A stretch of 20,120 bases of DNA from CAZTHL01 sp964613585. Lineage in GTDB: Bacteria > Pseudomonadota > Alphaproteobacteria > DSM-16000 > Inquilinaceae. Below the pieces are notes generated by a model, which did not search any database, had not been told where the DNA came from, and saw nothing but the letters and a program-made list of their open reading frames with translations. Shown here piece after piece: positions 7,449 through 14,690 of the stretch. The stretch is taken from contig CAZTHL010000069.1 of the NCBI GenBank assembly GCA_964613585.1, positions 1 through 20,120 on the forward strand, written 5' to 3'. Position numbers and translations under genes: made by a program. Each line of letters begins with the position of its first letter. The first letter of the stretch is position 1.

Positions 7449-7709
7449 ATGCCAACGGGACAGGTCCGCTTCAAATTGACATCAGGCAAGACGGTCGGCC
7501 CCTTTAGAGGCGACTACCATGCGGAAGACAACTATATCGATGTCACCAAGGCATCGGGGTTGCCGACCAAGCTCGATTTTGAAAAGTTCCATATGGTTAC
7601 ATCGATAGAATTCACACCCGAGCCCTCAGGCAAGACGAGGACCTGGACCAGCTGGGAGTATTTCAACAACGGTGCGTGGGCTGTGATCCGCTTGACCAAG
7701 CTAGGCTGA
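7449..7709 (+). CDS. Orphan 86-aa hypothetical protein
   Basis: I do not recognise this protein. It is 86 aa, with no signal peptide, no membrane segment and no cysteine. The alternating polar/hydrophobic pattern (GQVRFKLTSGKTVGPFRGDY, then SIEFTPEPS and WAVIRLTKL) suggests a small beta-barrel or SH3-like fold, with aromatic residues near the C-terminus (TWTSWEYFNNGAWAV). An excellent ribosome binding site (AGGGAGA) fixes the ATG at 7449. The coding DNA is noticeably less G+C-rich than the neighbours and uses codons such as AAA, ATA and TTT more, which hints at transfer. A 16-bp palindrome lies just upstream and a complex stem-loop lies downstream against mutT. Confidence 0.75.
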   Translation: MPTGQVRFKLTSGKTVGPFRGDYHAEDNYIDVTKASGLPTKLDFEKFHMVTSIEFTPEPSGKTRTWTSWEYFNNGAWAVIRLTKLG

Positions 7710-7723
7710 GCCGGAGACCACCA

Positions 7724-7783
7724 CCCTCGGGGTTGACGCCCACGCCCAACGGCGCCTGAGCCGCCGGTGGGCCTCTCCGAGGG
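7724..7783. terminator. Nested stem-loop between converging genes
   Basis: Outer arms CCCTCGG (7724-7730) and CCGAGGG (7777-7783) enclose GCCCAC (7738-7743) with GTGGGC (7767-7772), and an innermost CGGC/GCCG pairing is also possible. The structure starts 15 bases after the stop of the 86-aa gene and faces the stop of mutT (7862), so it may serve both. Confidence 0.55.
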
Positions 7784-7861
7784 GGCTCCGTCCCGCCCGG
7801 CGCCGGCCGCCGCAGGGGCCGCCTGTCGGGCTGGGCCGCGCGGCGCCGCAGCCGGCAGCGC

Positions 7862-8293
7862 CTACAGGAAGTCGCGCAGCATGGCGACGAGCGGCCGGTC
7901 GGCCGGCGGCATCGGATAGGCGCGAAGGCGCGCCGGCGCCACCCAGGCCAGCTGCTGGCCCTCCATCGGCCGCGGGATGCCGCGCCATTTTCGGCACAGG
8001 AACAGCGGCATCAGCAGGTGGAAGTCGTCATAGGCGTGACTGGCGAAGGTGAAGGGCGCAAGGCAGCTTGCGTGCGTGTCGATCGCCAGCTCCTCGGCCA
8101 GCTCGCGGATCAGCGCCGCCTCCGGCGTCTCGCCGTCGCGCACCTTGCCGCCCGGAAACTCCCACAGGCCGGCCATGGCCTTGCCCGCCGGGCGCTCGGC
8201 CAGCAGCACCCGGCCGTCGAGATCGACCAGGGCGACCGCGGCGACCAGGACCAGCGGCCGGGCGGCGGGCGGCGTGTCGGGTTCCGGCGTCAA
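7862..8293 (-). CDS. mutT: 8-oxo-dGTP diphosphatase / Nudix hydrolase (MutT type)
   Basis: Sanitises the nucleotide pool by hydrolysing oxidised dGTP; cytosolic, 143 aa. The Nudix box runs from G49: G-KVRDG-E55-TPEAALI-R63-E64-L65-A-E67-E68. The usual final Gly of the box is Ala70. Upstream WEFPGGK and the N-terminal strand (LVAAVALVDLDGRVLLAERP) fit MutT well. The start is TTG 8293, with GAGG eight bases upstream; no ATG fits. It lies ten bases after argJ on the same strand, so it is the second gene of an argJ-mutT operon, a pairing I recall from alphaproteobacteria. Substrate preference is assumed from the family. Confidence 0.92.
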   Translation of the reverse strand: MTPEPDTPPAARPLVLVAAVALVDLDGRVLLAERPAGKAMAGLWEFPGGKVRDGETPEAALIRELAEELAIDTHASCLAPFTFASHAYDDFHLLMPLFLCRKWRGIPRPMEGQQLAWVAPARLRAYPMPPADRPLVAMLRDFL

Positions 8294-8303
8294 GCCCCGG
8301 TCC

Positions 8304-9536
8304 TCAGCTTCGATAGTCGGCGTTGATGTCGATATAGCGGTGGGTCAGGTCGCAGGTCCACACCGTGGCGCGGCCGCGGCCGATGCCCAGGTCGACCGCG
8401 ATGTCGATCTCGCGCCCTTGCATGTGCGCGGCCACCGGCGCCTCGTCATAGCCCGCCACCAGCCGGCCGTTGCGGGTGATCGGCACGCCGCCGATCCGGA
8501 TGCCGAGCCGGTCACGGTCGGCGCGCTCGCCGGCCTTGCCGACGGCCATGACGATCCGGCCCCAGTTCGGGTCGCCGCCGGCAATCGCCGTCTTGACCAG
8601 CGGCGAGCCGCCGATCGCAAGTCCGATGCGCCGTGCCGCCGCCGCCGAGGTCGCCCCGCTGATCCGCAGGGTGACGAACCGCGATGCGCCCTCGCCGTCG
8701 CGCACGATCTGCCGGGCGAGGTCGCCGGCCACCGTCTCCAGGGCCCGTCGGAAGGAGGTCAGCGCCCGATCCCGCGGCCCGGCGACCGGAGCGTTGCCGG
8801 CCGCGCCGGTGGCGAGCAGCAGGACGGTGTCGCTGGTCGAGGTGTCGCCGTCGACGGTGATGCAGTTGAAGCTCGTGGCGACCGCACGGCGCAGCAGCGT
8901 CCCCAGCACCCCGGGCGGCAGGCGGGCGTCGGTGAACAGGAAGGCGAGCATGGTCGCCATGTCCGGCGCGATCATGCCCGAGCCCTTGGCGATCCCGGCG
9001 ACGGTGACCGCTCGGCCGCCGAGCTCGGCACCGGCGGCCGCCCCCTTGGCGAAGGTGTCGGTGGTGCGGATCGCATCGGCCGCCGCCGCCCAGGCGTCGG
9101 GCGCCAGGCGGGACGCCAGCCCCGGCAGGGCGTCCGCGATGTGGTCGGGCGGCACCGGCTCGCCGATGACCCCGGTGGAGGCGATCAGCACCTGCTCCCG
9201 CGGGCACGCGAACAGGTCGGCCGCCGCCGTCACCGTGTGCCGCACCACGGTGTCGCCGGCTTCCCCGGTGAAGGCGTTGGCGTTGCCGGAGTTGACGACC
9301 AGCGCCCGGGCGTGGCCGGCCGGGACCACGCGGCGGCACCACTCGACCGGGGCCGACGGGCAGCGCGAGCGCGTGAAGGTGCCGGCGACCGCGGTGCCCG
9401 GAGCCAGCTCGGCGACCATGAGATCCGGCTGGCCGCCCGGCTTCAGGCCGCAGGCGCCGGCGGCCAGCCGCGCTCCGGCCACGGCAGGCAGCAACGGAAA
9501 CCCCTCGGGAGCCAGGGGCGAGCGGATCGGCATCAT
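8304..9536 (-). CDS. argJ: Glutamate N-acetyltransferase / ornithine acetyltransferase
   Basis: Transfers the acetyl group from N-acetylornithine to glutamate in the cyclic arginine pathway, and may also use acetyl-CoA. It is 410 aa, normal length. The self-cleavage site is visible as KGSGMIAPDMATM, with T195 as predicted new N-terminal nucleophile. Also present are VVNSGNANAFTG near 80-91, TGVIGEP, the block TVDGDTSTSDTVLLLATG, and the C-terminal HRYIDINADYRS close to the usual end. The start is ATG 9536 (MMPIRSPLAP), with 9533 as alternative. The frame stays open farther upstream, but that extension is unlike ArgJ. It is divergent from a KfrA-like gene with a 156-base shared promoter region, and mutT follows ten bases downstream. 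Confidence 0.96.
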   Translation of the reverse strand: MMPIRSPLAPEGFPLLPAVAGARLAAGACGLKPGGQPDLMVAELAPGTAVAGTFTRSRCPSAPVEWCRRVVPAGHARALVVNSGNANAFTGEAGDTVVRHTVTAAADLFACPREQVLIASTGVIGEPVPPDHIADALPGLASRLAPDAWAAAADAIRTTDTFAKGAAAGAELGGRAVTVAGIAKGSGMIAPDMATMLAFLFTDARLPPGVLGTLLRRAVATSFNCITVDGDTSTSDTVLLLATGAAGNAPVAGPRDRALTSFRRALETVAGDLARQIVRDGEGASRFVTLRISGATSAAAARRIGLAIGGSPLVKTAIAGGDPNWGRIVMAVGKAGERADRDRLGIRIGGVPITRNGRLVAGYDEAPVAAHMQGREIDIAVDLGIGRGRATVWTCDLTHRYIDINADYRS

Positions 9537-9692
9537 GCGGCGTCGGGAACCGGGGCCAGCAGGGAAGATCCGCAGCGTAGACGCCGCTTCGCCGCTGTGG
9601 CAAGCCGGCACCCACCGGGCCGCAAAGACCGTGCATGTGGCCGGCGTTGCTGCCATGTTTACCCAGGTTCATCCCTCACGTCGGACGCTGGA

Positions 9693-10562
9693 ATGCCGGA
9701 ATCGCAGCCCGCTTCCCCCGAGGCCGTCCACGCCGCCATAGAGGCCCTGCTGTCCCGCGGCGAGACGCCGACGCTCATGGCGATCCGCCAGGAGGTCGGC
9801 GGCGGCACCCTGGGCCTCATCTACAAGCATCTCGAGGAATGGCAGGCCAGCCGCCGGGCGGGCCCCGAGGCGGAGGAGGGTGCCGCGCCCGACCCCGCGC
9901 CGGATCAGGGGGAGGCCATGCCCACGGTCTCCGCGGTGTCGAGCGGGGTGGTCAACGCCATCGATGGCCTGCTCGAGGCCATCGCCGAGGATCTGCGCCG
10001 CGCCGAGACGGCTGCCTTGGCCGTGTACGCCGACGAGCGCCGCTGCCTGCTCGAGGAGACCGAGGCGACGCGCGCCGAGGCCGACCGGGTGATGCGCGAG
10101 GCCGACGAGCGCGTCGCCTCGCTCAGGGATGAACTCGCCGGCGTTGCCGATGAGAACCACACGCTGACGGTCGAGGTGCAGACCCTGCGGGCACAGGTCG
10201 AGGCGCTGATCGCGGAGCGGGACACGGTCTCGGCCGATCTGCGCAAGGCGCGCTCGGAGCTGACCGCGTGGCAGGACAAGGCGCGGGGCGAGCAGGCCAG
10301 CGGGCAAGAGCGGATCAAGGCCGAGGTGGCCGCCGCGACGAGCCGGTTGCAGGCCGAGCTGACGATGGCCAGGGCGGAGGCCGAGGCCGTGCAGGCGGTG
10401 CGCGGCGAGCTGAGCGAGGCCCTGGCCGAGATCGAGCGCGCCCGCGCCGAGCGCGACGCCGCGCGCGAGCTGGCAGCCCGCGCCGACGCCCGCAGCCAGG
10501 CGCTGCAGTCCGTGGTCGATCGAGGGCGACCGTCGCGCCGCCGCTTCCTCAAGCGGGGTTGA
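9693..10562 (+). CDS. KfrA-type DNA-binding protein with long coiled coil
   Basis: 289 aa. Residues ~8-52 match the KfrA N-terminal DNA-binding domain (AAIEALLSRGETPTLMAIRQ, then EVGGGTLGLIYKHLEEW). From ~90 to ~275 the protein is heptad-rich, Ala/Glu/Arg-dominated coiled coil (for example TLRAQVEALIAERDTVSADL), and it ends with a basic tail RPSRRRFLKRG. KfrA proteins are best known as plasmid-borne regulators/structuring proteins that bind DNA as dimers. This copy sits among housekeeping genes, with no partition genes visible, so a chromosomal regulator or nucleoid-associated role is more likely. The ATG at 9693 starts just before the domain; its ribosome binding site is weak. It is divergent from argJ and could regulate itself. 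Confidence 0.85.
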   Translation: MPESQPASPEAVHAAIEALLSRGETPTLMAIRQEVGGGTLGLIYKHLEEWQASRRAGPEAEEGAAPDPAPDQGEAMPTVSAVSSGVVNAIDGLLEAIAEDLRRAETAALAVYADERRCLLEETEATRAEADRVMREADERVASLRDELAGVADENHTLTVEVQTLRAQVEALIAERDTVSADLRKARSELTAWQDKARGEQASGQERIKAEVAAATSRLQAELTMARAEAEAVQAVRGELSEALAEIERARAERDAARELAARADARSQALQSVVDRGRPSRRRFLKRG

Positions 10563-10572
10563 GCATGGCCGC

Positions 10573-10587
10573 CCGACGAAGCGTCGG
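10573..10587 (+). terminator. Hairpin after the KfrA-like gene
   Basis: CCGACG (10573-10578), loop AAG, CGTCGG (10582-10587), beginning ten bases after the stop codon. It is a perfect 6-bp stem without a T-run, a plausible transcript end. Confidence 0.5.
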
Positions 10588-10708
10588 CTGACACTCGTCC
10601 GGTCGAGTTCCGCCGGGCTCCGCCCAAGCGACGGCGGTCCGTTGATGAGCCCCGGGGCCGGGCGGCGGCCATCCTCATCGGCCGGATCAGGCGCCCGGGG
10701 CCGGCGTT

Positions 10709-10740
10709 GGCAACGGCGGCGAGGGGCAACGGCGGCGAGC
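10709..10740. repeat. Two-copy 16-bp tandem repeat
   Basis: GGCAACGGCGGCGAGG at 10709-10724 is repeated at 10725-10740 with one change in the last base. It lies in non-coding DNA. Confidence 0.85.
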
Positions 10741-10994
10741 GAGGCCGGCTCAAGAGGTCGCCGGCGCAGCTTGACCGACGCTGCCGGCGGCCCAGGGCGC
10801 CGCGCCGGCCCTGATGCTCGGGCCTCGGTTCACGGCAGGAGATGCAGGATCACGGCCCGCGGCGACCATGCTTCGGCGTCGCTGGTGCGCTCTTGCTTGC
10901 CGGATCGCCGGCGGGACCCGGGGTCGGGCCGAGCGCCTGACCCGGCCCACGGCGCGCCGGGGCGATGAGGGGCCGCCGGCGGATCCGTCACCAG

Positions 10995-11068
10995 GCTCCG
11001 TCACCAGGGGCTCCGTCACCAGGGGCTCCGTCACCAGGGGCTCCGTCACCGGGGCTCCGTCACCAGGG
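10995..11068. repeat. Five-copy 15-bp tandem repeat overlapping the end of the SDR gene
   Basis: Units of GCTCCGTCACCAGGG start at 10995, 11010, 11025, 11040 (14 bases, lacking one A) and 11054, and a degenerate partial copy lies just before at ~10982. On the minus strand the unit reads CCCTGGTGACGGAGC. The unit nearest the SDR gene supplies its last codon and its TGA stop (11062-11060), so the array seems to have grown outward from the gene end. Confidence 0.92.
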
Positions 11069-11743
11069 TATGCGCGTCCCGTCGTAATTGAGAAAGCTCC
11101 CGCTGTCCTCCGGGCTCAGCCGCTCGATCACCCGACGCAGGCCGGCCACGCTCTCCTGCGGGTCCATGCGGGCGTTCGGGCCGGTCATGCCGGTGCGCAC
11201 CCAGCCCGGGTGCAGGATCGCGACCCGGAACCCCTCGGGCGCCAGATCGATGGCCAGGCTGCGCATGGCCGCGTTGAGGGCCGCCTTGGACGAGCGGTAG
11301 ATGTACTGGCCGCCGCTGCCGTTGTCGCCCATGCTGCCCATCTTGCTGGTGATCGCCACGATGGTCCGCTGCCGTCCCTGGCGCAGATGATCGAGGAAGG
11401 CCTCGGTCACCCGCACGGGTCCGAGGGTGTTGGTGGCCAGCACGTCGATCCAGGACGGATAGTGGATGGCCCCCAGGGCCGGACGGCGGGGTCCGTAGAT
11501 GCCGGCATTGTTGATCAGGATGTCAATGGCGGTGCCCCGCGTCCGCTCCGAGAGAATGGCCACCGAGGCGGGGTCGACGACGTCGAGCTCGAGCACGTCG
11601 ATGTCGCCCGGCAGCGAGAGCACCGCCTCGGCGTCGCCGGTGTCGCGCATCGTGGCAAGCACGGTCCAGCCGTCCTGGGCGTATTGCCGGGCAAGCTCGA
11701 GGCCGATGCCCCGATTGGCGCCGGTGACCATCACGGTGGGCAC
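11060..11743 (-). CDS. SDR-family NAD(P)-dependent oxidoreductase
   Basis: Classical short-chain dehydrogenase/reductase, 227 aa, cytosolic. Cofactor motif TGANRGIG at 7-14, NNAG at 78-81, and the catalytic tetrad N105, S133, Y149 and K153 (YRSSK) are all present, followed by HPGWVRTGMTGPNA. The sequence resembles the C-factor/sniffer-like SDR subgroup, but the substrate cannot be read. The start is GTG 11743, supported by GGGAGA seven bases upstream. The TGA stop is inside a 15-bp tandem repeat, so slippage there could change the C-terminus. Monocistronic in appearance. Confidence 0.9.
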   Translation of the reverse strand: MPTVMVTGANRGIGLELARQYAQDGWTVLATMRDTGDAEAVLSLPGDIDVLELDVVDPASVAILSERTRGTAIDILINNAGIYGPRRPALGAIHYPSWIDVLATNTLGPVRVTEAFLDHLRQGRQRTIVAITSKMGSMGDNGSGGQYIYRSSKAALNAAMRSLAIDLAPEGFRVAILHPGWVRTGMTGPNARMDPQESVAGLRRVIERLSPEDSGSFLNYDGTRIPW

Positions 11744-11843
11744 GGATCGATCTCCCGTGGCAAAGGCGGCGTTGCGACACGGCCGGCGGCGGGTCCGCGG
11801 CGGGGTCCCGTCCGATCGTCCTGCGGCAGGTGGTCGGGAGCCT

Positions 11844-11862
11844 AGAGCTTTTCCGCGTGACG
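11844..11862 (+). repeat. Dispersed intergenic repeat, copy E
   Basis: AGAGCTTTTCCGCGTGACG, followed by TGGAATCGG, between the SDR gene and the gapped gene. It matches the copy at 18590-18608 at 16 of 19 positions and is related to copies at 6664, 15817 and 15919. Confidence 0.7.
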
Positions 11863-11940
11863 TGGAATCGGCACCGGCCCGCTCCCCCGGCCGACCGAAC
11901 GGGGGACGGCGCCCCGAGGCCCCGGCGACGGGCGCGCGGC

Positions 11941-13667
11941 TCAGCCCGGCCGGCCGGCCTGTGCCGCCTGAATATGCCGGGTGCTCCGGTCGAGCTGCGC
12001 CAGCTCCCGGCGCAGGCTGTCCGCCTCGTCACCGTAGCCGAGCTTGTCGAACACCAGGATCGCGGTGCTCGCCTGCTTGCGGGCGATCTGCCGGCTGCCC
12101 AGGTCGCTCGTCTCGGAGGCGGCGTTCAACGCCTGCACGGCCCGGTCGAGCAGCGTCTTGCGCACCGTCTTGACGCTGTCGCTCACCTGGAACTCGCTGC
12201 TGGTCTCGCGGGCCAGGAACGGGATCCGGGACAGCAGCTCGGTGGCGCGCTGGGCCTCCTTCAGCGCCTCGCGCGACGGCAGCCGCGTCAGGTCGGGACG
12301 GCTGAATCCCTGCGGACCCGAGCCGGCAACGATCGGAATGAGCTCGAGCACCGGCGCAGTCAGCGGCGGCAACAGGGCGCCCAGGCTCTCGGCGGCCTCG
12401 GCCCGCGCCTGGCTGACCTGCTCGCCGAGCTTGCCCTTGTAGTCGAAGCTGACCCGGGTCAGCAGGGTGTAGAGCAGCGCATGGGCACGGCGGACGGTGG
12501 AGACCATGCCGGGCGGCGGCGCCGACGGCTCCTCCCCGGCCTCGGCCAGGCTGCGCGACAGCTCGCTGCCGGCCTCGACGAACGCGGTGGCGACGGCGAC
12601 GACGAACTCCGGGTCGACGAAGTCAAGCGCATCGGCGACCTGCCATGGCTCGGGCACCTCCGAACACAGCAGGGCAAAGAACCAGGGTCGCGCGGCGCGA
12701 TGCAGCTCGAGCCGGTGCTGCGCCAGCGCGCGCTTGAACTCCCGATGCTGGTCGCGATCCTGGGCCGCATGCCGAAGCGGCGTGGTGACCGCACGCACCG
12801 CCTGGTGCAGCACCGGCAGGTGCTCGAGCAGCGCGGCGAACTGCCCGGCCTCGGCCAGCTTCGCCTCGTCGAAGGCGACGAAGGGCATGCCGGCCTTGCG
12901 CCCGTTCTGGCGCCATGCCGGCAGCGCCCGGGTGATGGCCTGGCCGGCCGCCGTGCGTGCCGCCACCACGGACTGCCGGGCCGCCGCGTAGTTGCCCGCC
13001 GCCCAGGCCTGCTCGTAGCGCAGCCGGGAGTCGTCGAGCACGGGACGAGGCGGACCTTCGGAGGCCCAGTTGAACAAGCGGTCCGCCGTGTTTCGCGACA
13101 CCCGCAAGGTGGTCCAGCTGCTCCAGTCCTCGACCGTGATGAAGTCGAGAATGTCGGCGAACAGAGCCTCGGAGAAGGCTGGCGGCGGCGGCACCTTGGC
13201 GGTCGCCGACGCCGTCTCGGTCGGCGCCGGCGGGCCCGCTTCCGCGGGTCCGGCATCGGCCCGCGCTGTCGCCGGCTCCGGCGTGGCGTCGGATCCCTTG
13301 GCGCGGTCCTTGGCGGGGTCCTTGGCGGGNNNNNNNNNNNNNNNNNNNNNNNNNNNNNNNNNNNNNNNNNNNNNNNNNNNNNNNNNNNNNNNNNNNNNNN
13401 NNNNNNNNNNNNNNNNNNNNNNNNNNNNNGGTCCTTGGCGGGGTCCTTGGCGGGCTCCGTGGCGGGCTTCGCCGCGGGTGGGTCCGACGCGGCGGCGGCG
13501 GGCCGGGCTTGGTCCATCGCCTCGAGGCGCTTCAGCAGCTCGAGCAGAGCAACCTGGTTGCCGCTGCGCACCATCTCCCGCGCGCGCTGCGCCACTCCCC
13601 GGGCCTTGTCGGGCGGCAGGCGCTTGATGCGGCGGTTGAGGCGCTCGAGGACAGCAGCGTCGACCAT
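11941..13667 (-). CDS. Large unknown protein with Pro-Ala-Lys-Asp repeat, interrupted by assembly gap
   Basis: I do not recognise the family. The ATG at 13667 (AGGGTGAC upstream) opens a ~60-residue helical N-terminus (VLERLNRRIKRLPPDKARGV, then LLELLKRLEAMD). An Ala/Pro-rich linker enters a PAKD repeat that runs into the 100-N gap. Beyond the gap the linker continues (PAKDPAKDRAKGSD). A ~420-residue, probably all-helical domain follows, with LFADILDFITVEDWSSWTTL near its start and ending RELAQLDRSTRHIQAAQ. No signal peptide or membrane segment is visible. The two halves are out of frame across exactly 100 Ns, but the frame is restored if the true gap follows the 12-bp period (12k+11 bases). 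So the gene is probably intact, at least ~540 aa plus the missing repeats. Confidence 0.7.
13306..13454. repeat. 12-bp coding tandem repeat containing the N gap
   Basis: Units of GTCCTTGGCGGG (minus strand codons for Pro-Ala-Lys-Asp) are seen on both sides of the N run at 13330-13429, which is a placeholder of exactly 100. Flanking units degenerate outward. The assembly evidently broke in this repeat and its real copy number is unknown. Confidence 0.88.
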
Positions 13668-13749
13668 GTCACCCTGAAGGACCCTGCCGCGGGCCGGAAC
13701 GGACGATACGACGCTAGCAAAGCGATCTTGCGGTTTCCTTTCGGCGCGC

Positions 13750-13771
13750 GGCCCCCGTGATCCGCGGGGCC
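13750..13771 (-). terminator. Hairpin downstream of tRNA-Pro
   Basis: GGCCCC (13750-13755) and GGGGCC (13766-13771) pair over 6 bp around a ten-base loop. It lies just past the 3' end of the tRNA on the minus strand. No T-run follows, so this is only a candidate. Confidence 0.4.
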
Positions 13772-13782
13772 TCGGCGGCGGC

Positions 13783-13859
13783 TGGTCGGGGTGAGAGGAT
13801 TCGAACCTCCGGCTTCCTGCTCCCAAAGCAGGCGCTCTGCCAGGCTGAGCTACACCCCG
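13783..13859 (-). tRNA. tRNA-Pro (anticodon UGG)
   Basis: The minus strand folds into a full cloverleaf of 77 bases with encoded CCA. Acceptor CGGGGTG pairs with CACCCCG, followed by discriminator A and CCA. The D arm is GCTC/GAGC. The anticodon stem is CCTGC/GCAGG with loop TTTGGGA, anticodon TGG. The T arm GGAGG-TTCGAAT-CCTCT has one G-U pair. It reads proline codons of the CCN box. No duplicated 3' end or integrase is seen near it. Confidence 0.96.
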
Positions 13860-13983
13860 AGGCCATGCATCAGGTACATGGTCGCCCGACCCGATCGCAA
13901 GCTCGGCCGCCGTCGCACGCGGGCGCCCGGTGGCCGCGCCGTGCTTATATCGCCCGTTGTCGCCCGACGCAAAAGGCTCGCCC

Positions 13984-14652
13984 ATGGAACTGACGCCCCC
14001 GGGAACGGCGGAGGCGCTTCGCGACTACCTGGCGCGCGTCGGAGGGCGTGAGGCGCCGGTGCTGGCGCGGCTGCGCTCGGCCACCGCCTCCCTGCCGCAG
14101 GCGCACTACCAGGTCGACCTCGAGCTCGGCTTCCTGCTGACGGTCCTGGTCGAGCTCGCCGGCGCCCACCGCTGTCTCGACATCGGCACCTTCACCGGCT
14201 ACAGCGCGCTTGCCATGGCGCTCGCCATGCCGGAGGACGGTCGCGTGGTCAGCCTTGACGTCTCGGAGCCGTTCACCGCCATCGCCCGCGGCTTCTGGGA
14301 GGAGGCCGGCGTCGCCGGGCGCATCGAGCTGATGCTGGGCGACGCGGCGGACAACCTCGCCGCCCTCGGGGCGCGCGGCGAGCCGTCGTTCGACCTCGCC
14401 CTGATCGACGCCGACAAGGAAGGCTATGCCGGCTATTACGAGCAGACCGTCGCGCTGGTCCGGCCGGGCGGGGTGATCCTGGCCGACAACACCCTGTGGC
14501 GCGGACGGGTGCTCGATCCGGACGACCGCCGCGCCCGCACCGAGGCGATCCGCGGGTTCAATCGCCTCGTCCACGCCGATGACCGGGTGACCGTGGCCCT
14601 GCTGCCGATCGGCGACGGCGTGACCCTGTTGCGGCGCCGGCCGGGCCCGTGA
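13984..14652 (+). CDS. Class I SAM-dependent O-methyltransferase (first of tandem pair)
   Basis: 222 aa, cation-dependent O-methyltransferase of the caffeoyl-CoA/catechol type. SAM-binding motif LDIGTFTGYSALAMA at 65-79, acidic residue in SLDVSEP at ~90-96, metal/catalytic motif IDADKEGYAGYYE at 141-153, then RPGGVILADNTLWRG with the metal-binding Asp-Asn, and the C-terminal LLPIGDGVTLLRRR. The substrate is unknown; family members methylate vicinal hydroxyls of small aromatics. The ATG at 13984 has AAAAGG nearby. It abuts a second, paralogous methyltransferase on the same strand, so the two form one operon, perhaps born by tandem duplication. Confidence 0.93.
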   Translation: MELTPPGTAEALRDYLARVGGREAPVLARLRSATASLPQAHYQVDLELGFLLTVLVELAGAHRCLDIGTFTGYSALAMALAMPEDGRVVSLDVSEPFTAIARGFWEEAGVAGRIELMLGDAADNLAALGARGEPSFDLALIDADKEGYAGYYEQTVALVRPGGVILADNTLWRGRVLDPDDRRARTEAIRGFNRLVHADDRVTVALLPIGDGVTLLRRRPGP

Positions 14653-14690
14653 AGATTGGCGCCGGCCGCCCGACGCACCCGGAGACGCCC

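Larger units (their letters stand above)
10563..10994. other. Non-coding, repeat-containing region after the KfrA-like gene
   Basis: About 430 bases with no supported gene. It starts with a hairpin (10573-10587) and holds a duplicated 16-mer at 10709-10740 (GGCAACGGCGGCGAGG then GGCAACGGCGGCGAGC). It runs into the 15-bp repeat array at 10995. Open frames are Arg/Gly/Ser-rich with no protein-like pattern. Confidence 0.6.

Noticed and set aside
8049..9690. Very long plus-strand open frame opposite mutT and argJ, fused in frame to the KfrA-like gene
   Set aside because: It is antisense to two clearly conserved genes and translates as low-complexity Arg/Gly/Ala/Asp. The real start is the ATG at 9693, just ahead of the DNA-binding domain.
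10995..11068. Possible CRISPR array
   Set aside because: The units are only 15 bases long and directly abutting, without spacers, and no cas gene is present.
12459..13329. Continuation of the minus-strand gene in the frame given by exactly 100 Ns
   Set aside because: This frame is Arg/Pro-rich shadow. The PAKD repeat phase shows that the other frame is the true continuation.
11830..13677. Long plus-strand open frame opposite the gapped gene
   Set aside because: It depends on reading through the N run and mirrors the minus-strand gene, which has a ribosome binding site and a protein-like composition.
13783..13983. tRNA-Pro as an integration site of a mobile element
   Set aside because: No integrase, no duplicated tRNA 3' end and no foreign-looking genes on either side.
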